From NCBI GenBank assembly GCA_004802705.1, contig SGPL01000236.1, positions 1 to 48,318 on the forward strand: 48,318 bases of DNA, given 5' to 3'. Shown here one piece after another: positions 44,861-48,318 of this stretch (positions are counted from its first letter, which is position 1; the number at the start of each line of letters is the position of its first letter). The stretch comes from Bondarzewia mesenterica (Eukaryota > Basidiomycota > Agaricomycetes > Russulales > Bondarzewiaceae). Both the position numbers and the translations under genes were made by a program. A model generated the notes under the pieces. That model did not search any database and was not told the origin of the DNA. It saw only the letters and a list, made by a program, of their open reading frames with translations.

Positions 44861-44900
44861 ACCCCCGATAATAGGAGGGGAACCTAGCCGAAATTTTCCG
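44861..44900 (+). repeat. Diverged internal copy of the element terminus
   Basis: The sequence ACCCCCGATAATAGGAGGGG followed by AACCTAGCCGAAATTTTCC resembles the outer end (CCCCCTGATAATAGGGGG..GGTCAAAAATTTCGGCC). It lies 730 bp inside the left end, with a GACTGGTGGACAAA copy at 44785 and a GCTGGTGGATCAAA copy at 44831 nearby. It looks like the tip of a second, related element nested in or fused to this one. Confidence 0.55.
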
Positions 44901-45112
44901 GATTTCCGGATGTTTATGTCTGGACCAAAATTTCGCGATTTTGGCTCTTTATGTCCGGATTTTTCGCTAGGTTCGCGCTGAGGCCATTTTTTGTCCAGAA
45001 AGAGCATATAGGTTCCAGAAAATCACCAAAAATCGTCAAAATATTCAAAAAAGCTCCTGGAGCTCTAAAACATTGGTATATAATGTACAAGGGTGCCCTG
45101 CGGACGGGATCA

Positions 45113-46147
45113 TTACAGTAAGAGGTCTCTGTAAACGACGTTCGTAGTGAAACCATTATAGTTGTCAGTCATTAGCAATAAGACGTCGGTCTGTTTGCGA
45201 ACCCGAGAGAGAGCTGTGTACAGTTGTCCATGAGCAAAAATGGAGGTACGAATGTCTACGACGATGTGGTCTAAAGTGAGACTGAGACAGCTGTTGAACG
45301 TTGTGGCATACGCTATACGCAGAGGGAACTGTCTGCGGTTCACTGTCCAGGATGAATAAGGGGGGTTGAACGAAAACAGAATGCGGGGTAAAGAATGAAT
45401 CTCGTCACTCCCAATGACTCGAACGTCGATCGACCGTTGTCGGAGGGCGACGACCTCAACCCTTGCATTGTGAACGAGTTTTTTTGTCGACATCGAGGTT
45501 GCGTTCGATTGTACAAATGGTGCCAACTTTGAGAGCGAGCTCGTGTGCGGGAACTGCAGGGTGTTTGAGCTGAGTGAAGTAGTCCGGTAGTAACTCGGGT
45601 GCATCGGTGCTGTCGCATTGAATTCGTCCACATACGTATGTAGGGGAGAGAGAAACGCTCGATTGAAACAGAGGGTGGCATTCGGTAGTACGTGAGAGGG
45701 ATAGAGAAAGTCGAGGCATTCGTCGACAGATGTTGTAGATCGTAGGAATGCGAGGGATACTTCGTTGTGTGTCGTGTCTTCACTGATGTCATCGATCAGA
45801 GCACTGTACTGTGGATCTTCTGCAGTACGAATGGGTGTAGTTAGTTGGTAGATGGTGACGGAACGCCAGAGAGCTGATGATTTGACGGACGCGTGAAGTA
45901 TTGCCGTAGGTCCACCGTTGGGGATGACAGGCGCGACTTGTCGGAAGTCTCCTAATCCGACGAATGGGATGCCACCGAATGGTAGGTCGCAATGTTTGAG
46001 TGTGCGGCATAGACTGTCGACGCATTCCCATGTGGCTCTGTTGGCCATGGGCAGCTCGTCCCAAATGATAACGGACGCCGCACGAATCAAGTCCGCTCTA
46101 TGAGAGTACACGCTTATTTTGGATTGAAGATTGATATTGTTCTGCAA
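45113..46147 (-). pseudogene. Truncated Pif1-like (Helitron-type) helicase
   Basis: The readable part runs from LQSKISVYSHRADLIRAASV to the stop after VVYRDLLL. Visible motifs are VIIWDELPMAN (motif II), FVGLGDFRQVAPV (motif III), YQLTTPIRT, and near the end FPLRIAYATTFNSCLSLTLD and GQLYTALSRVR (motif VI). The Walker A motif and everything N-terminal to it are absent, so it cannot hydrolyse ATP. Two compensating indels move the frame between EFNATA and KKLVHNARV (45480-45620); the other frame there reads LLPDYFTQLKHPAVPAHELA, as expected for the family. The second lies in a seven-A run. The sequence resembles the C-terminal part of fungal Helitron helicases. Rep/HUH domains are absent. Confidence 0.85.
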
Positions 46148-46153
46148 ATGGTT

Positions 46154-46848
46154 GTTGACAGCGGTTGGAAGTTAGTACTGATGGTGTGCGCACCTCCGTC
46201 ACAGGTATACCGAACAGATGGTGTGCTGTGCGGCCTCGGTCGTATAAAGTGGCCGCAAGGGACGCGTGTTTTTGAGAGCTTTGGAATGTTGGAGATGAAT
46301 ACTCGTAAACGGACATCACGATTGCCAGTCCCCATCCATTGGGAGAGACTCATGTCGAACCCTCGCTCTTCCATAACGTCCGGCGGTGTGCATTCAGCTT
46401 TACCACACGAAATAGCATACCCAGCAAACCGTCCATGCCCATGCAATGGTTTCATGGTCTGCACAAAAGAATAAGCAAATAAGATAAAAAGCGGATGAAA
46501 TGCACAAACATTGGAGACAAACAGCTGCAAGACGTGCACGCCAGATGATGTAGTGCGGCTGTCTGAACGATTACTATCGCCAACGACATCGACATCACCA
46601 GTCTGGATGGCAAAAACACCGAAGCGCGCACAAATGAAATATGTGCCGTCGTCAGGGACGGCGTCTTGAGAAGGAACATAGACGTGAAGAAGAGCATTGA
46701 TATCGCTCTCGCCCAACTCCTCGACGGCAAGGAAAGCGTCGAAAGTATGCATCCGAGGTTTCGAAGGGTCTTCAACCCTTCCACCTGTGATACCAACAGG
46801 ACCGAAGTAATAAGCGCAAGACGCCATAAGGCAACGGGAAACGGACAC
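46154..46848 (-). pseudogene. Unrecognised gene fragment inside the element
   Basis: An open stretch begins MSVSRCLMASCAYYFGPVGI and includes DDGTYFICARFGVFAIQTGD and, after a plausible GT-AG intron (about 46517-46457), TMKPLHGHGRFAGYAISCGK. The alternating hydrophobic pattern suggests a small beta-barrel protein, similar in style to an abundant family of uncharacterised agaric proteins. It shares its strand with the helicase fragment, and an acceptor (TTTGCAG|AACAATATC at about 46136) could splice the two together. I assign no function. Confidence 0.4.
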
Positions 46849-47208
46849 GCACCTCTATAAATCAGCAGCGGCTGACTGAACGCATGGAGATCATCGATGT
46901 CGTCATCCCGCACACACCTGAAAGACGCACAGTATGTCCGCTGAGGACCATACGCACAGTGCGGCGGAGCGCGTGCGTCATCCGCGGTAAGTGCATACCA
47001 TAAAAAGATTACCCGCGTGCACATCCATAAAGAAAGAAGGCGCACCGAAAATACACATTTGCCCCAACACACGAAAGATAAGAACGCCGACGATAGAAAA
47101 TGCGCCAACAGATGCTCGAAACAAAGAAAGGACGCGCGCGCGCACTGACAGAGAGTGCAGAAAAGAAGACACGAGAGCGAAAATACGAACAACGAACAAC
47201 GCGAGACC

Positions 47209-47318
47209 AAACAGATGACAAAGTGTGAGCGACACGCGAAAACAATACTAAATAAGATCGAGCAAAACAGATGACGAAGTCTGTACGACACGCGGATGCA
47301 ATACTGAATAAGATCGCG
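47209..47318. repeat. Tandem repeat, two ~55-bp units
   Basis: Two adjacent units each read AAACAGATGAC(A/G)AAGT..GACACGCG..CAATACT(A/G)AATAAGATCG. They differ at about ten positions. They sit between the gene fragment and the right TIR of the element. Confidence 0.75.
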
Positions 47319-47356
47319 CGACAGGAACAGAGCAGAATGTGCTTATGTCTTTTTAG

Positions 47357-47868
47357 ACGTCTGCCACAGGTGAGTCTTTTTTTTTTGCTGGTCCCTCTGC
47401 CACTCAGCCAAGCCGCCTCCCTCACTTTGTACACATTGCATCTTCTGCATTCATCGTGTTGATTCCTTCATCCTGTGTGCACTTACTGGCTAACAATATG
47501 ATCTGTGAACTTTCACAGACATATTTTGATGATATCTTTGGTTACATTCTCTTGCATAAGGGGCAGTTGGTCTTGGCAGTTGAGGATTTGAGAAAATGTA
47601 AGAGATTGGTCAACAATGATGATACTGGCTTGGAGTAGACAGATAACTGAATATAGAACATATTTTTTGGAGATTTTTAGAATTTTTTTGGTATTTTTTT
47701 CGATTTTTAGAGGTCGGGTCATTTGTCCACCAGTTCAGGCAGAAAAGTCGAGGTCGGGTAACCTCACGGTAGGGAATTGCCTTATTTGGGTGGGGTTTTT
47801 GTCCACCAGTTCAGAGCCGAAAGGCCGAAAATTTTGACCCGACCTCACCCCCTATTATCAGGGGGCCT
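47357..47868. repeat. Right terminal inverted repeat
   Basis: It mirrors the left arm. The terminal hairpin is at 47848-47865, and the subterminal motif occurs as TTTGTCCACCAGTTC at 47722-47736 and 47798-47812, again 76 bp apart. The arm has no Ns, so it is the better reference. Differences from the left arm are mostly transitions and a few short indels, suggesting a fairly old insertion or independent drift of the arms. Confidence 0.85.
47456..47638 (+). CDS. Small ORF in right TIR (60 aa), outward-facing
   Basis: The uninterrupted 60-codon ORF starts MLIPSSCVHLLANNMICELS, contains YFDDIFGYILLHKGQLVLAV and ends NNDDTGLE. A likely intron precedes it: CCACAG|GTGAGTC, a poly-T tract, then CTGCCACTCAG|CCAAGC (about 47369-47408). 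The left arm keeps both splice sites. The product would be a small acidic protein. I do not recognise it, and it lacks a signal peptide. Retention of ORF and splice sites in both arms is suggestive only. Confidence 0.35.
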   Translation: MLIPSSCVHLLANNMICELSQTYFDDIFGYILLHKGQLVLAVEDLRKCKRLVNNDDTGLE

Positions 47869-48061
47869 CCTGCAGCTGTCCACACGATACACAGTACTAG
47901 CACTCAGCGCTCAGCTCTGGTTCTACAGAAGACATCAAAGAAAGAAAAATTCAACTTGCATGACCCGTATGATACCCTCCACGGACTACCTCGTAAGTTC
48001 ATCGGATTCGTGACTCGAGATCATTCCCCAACCGTAAAGCAGTACGTAGTAGTAGTACTTG

Positions 48062-48318
48062 TTACCAGGCAATTTTGGCTATGAAACTCTTGGGCCAGTG
48101 GCGTACCGCCACTTTCCGCATTTCATCAGTACTGCAGAGGCGTAATAGTTCAGAATTTGATGGTAACAATGAACAGCTCGGAAGAACGCGCGAGCATGCC
48201 AAAGGAAAGGAGTTCAGAAAAAGGACGCACATGAGCATACCAAGGCCAAACGCCATCGGGAGGAAGAAAAACTCCGCTGGTATGCCCCGAGTATCGAATA
48301 CGTGTTGGCTGTTCCGAA
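48062..48318 (-). CDS. Cation-transporting P-type ATPase, C-terminal end (partial)
   Basis: The gene runs off the right edge. The penultimate exon (edge to 48241) encodes FDTRGIPAEFFFLPMAFGLG, and after a 109-nt GT-AG intron the last exon (48131-48062) encodes ITDEMRKVAVRHWPKSFIAK and ends IAW-stop. The hydrophobic segment, then an acidic DE(M)RK turn and a basic C-terminus ending in AKIAW, matches the last membrane helix and tail of fungal Na+/K+-ATPase-like (P2C) pumps. The assignment rests on about 45 residues of the C-terminus. Confidence 0.6.
   Translation of the reverse strand, partial: RNSQHVFDTRGIPAEFFFLPMAFGLGMLMCVLFLNSFPLACSRVLPSCSLLPSNSELLRLCSTDEMRKVAVRHWPKSFIAKIAW

Larger units (their letters stand above)
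44132..47868. mobile_element. 3.7-kb element with ~0.5-kb terminal inverted repeats, carrying gene fragments
   Basis: The ends are inverted copies: the left begins AGGCCCCCTGATAATAGGGG and the right ends with its reverse complement. Both arms extend inward for about 520 bp. The interior (44654-47356) holds a truncated Pif1-like helicase and a second gene fragment, both on the minus strand, plus a tandem repeat. I see no transposase with a DDE/D triad and no Rep or HUH nuclease, so the element is probably non-autonomous and has captured host or Helitron sequence. No target-site duplication is evident at the chosen ends. It resembles Pack-type TIR elements. A nested Helitron remnant inside a TIR element is the alternative. 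Ns in the left arm limit comparison. Confidence 0.75.

Noticed and set aside
46452..47291. 279-codon minus-strand ORF rich in Cys/Phe/Leu
   Set aside because: It spans the tandem repeat and reads antisense-like low-complexity sequence; the overlapping frame (46154-46848) is more protein-like.
44132..47868. Complete autonomous Helitron
   Set aside because: No Rep/HUH nuclease, no Walker A in the helicase, and long TIRs that Helitrons do not have.

Overview
The window is nuclear DNA from a filamentous basidiomycete, most likely an Agaricomycete. The evidence is gene density (about one gene per 2.5 kb in the packed parts), many GT-AG introns of about 45-75 nt, a DNMT5-type DNA methyltransferase, an F-box/leucine-rich gene of the type expanded in mushrooms, and repeats of agaric style. 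I see no rRNA, tRNA, CRISPR array or bacterial operon. The sequence looks like a draft assembly: Ns cluster at 26.9-28.9 kb and 44.3-44.5 kb, and three conserved genes each carry one small indel.

Layout. 1-5.4 kb: a partial F-box gene, an FBXO9/Hrt3-type F-box gene, and a divergently transcribed ER-membrane J-protein. 6.7-9.8 kb: a small secreted Ser/Thr-rich protein, an EFM7-type methyltransferase, and CRIPT. 10.2-17.4 kb: one 10-exon gene of 2,224 codons for DNMT5 (cytosine methyltransferase, zinc cluster, SNF2 motor and RING in one chain), with an N-terminal PCNA-binding (PIP) motif. 17.5-25.3 kb: a PAP2 lipid phosphatase, an RNA polymerase II CTD-interacting (CID) protein and a ZW10/Dsl1 tethering subunit. 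25.3-30.2 kb: a gene-poor stretch with a palindromic MITE-like repeat, a small His/Tyr-rich protein and a poor-quality block. 30.2-36 kb: GPN3 and PYM (divergent), an MCUR1/CCDC90-type mitochondrial protein and a secreted aspartic protease. 38.4-39.8 kb: a decayed L-rhamnonate dehydratase. 40.8-43.9 kb: a KHA1-type K+/H+ antiporter. 44.1-47.9 kb: a 3.7-kb element with terminal inverted repeats (TIRs) of about 0.5 kb. 48.1 kb to the end: the C-terminus of a cation P-type ATPase.

How the genes relate. Most are unrelated housekeeping genes packed as divergent pairs sharing 140-230 bp promoters: FBXO9/J-protein, EFM7/CRIPT, DNMT5/PAP2 and GPN3/PYM. Accessory content is concentrated in the 25-30 kb and 36-48 kb regions. 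The most interesting items are the DNMT5 with its PIP box, and the TIR element, which carries a truncated Pif1-like helicase, a second gene fragment, and the same small spliced ORF in both arms.

Exon models were built by hand from splice sites, frame continuity and remembered family patterns. No alignment was run.
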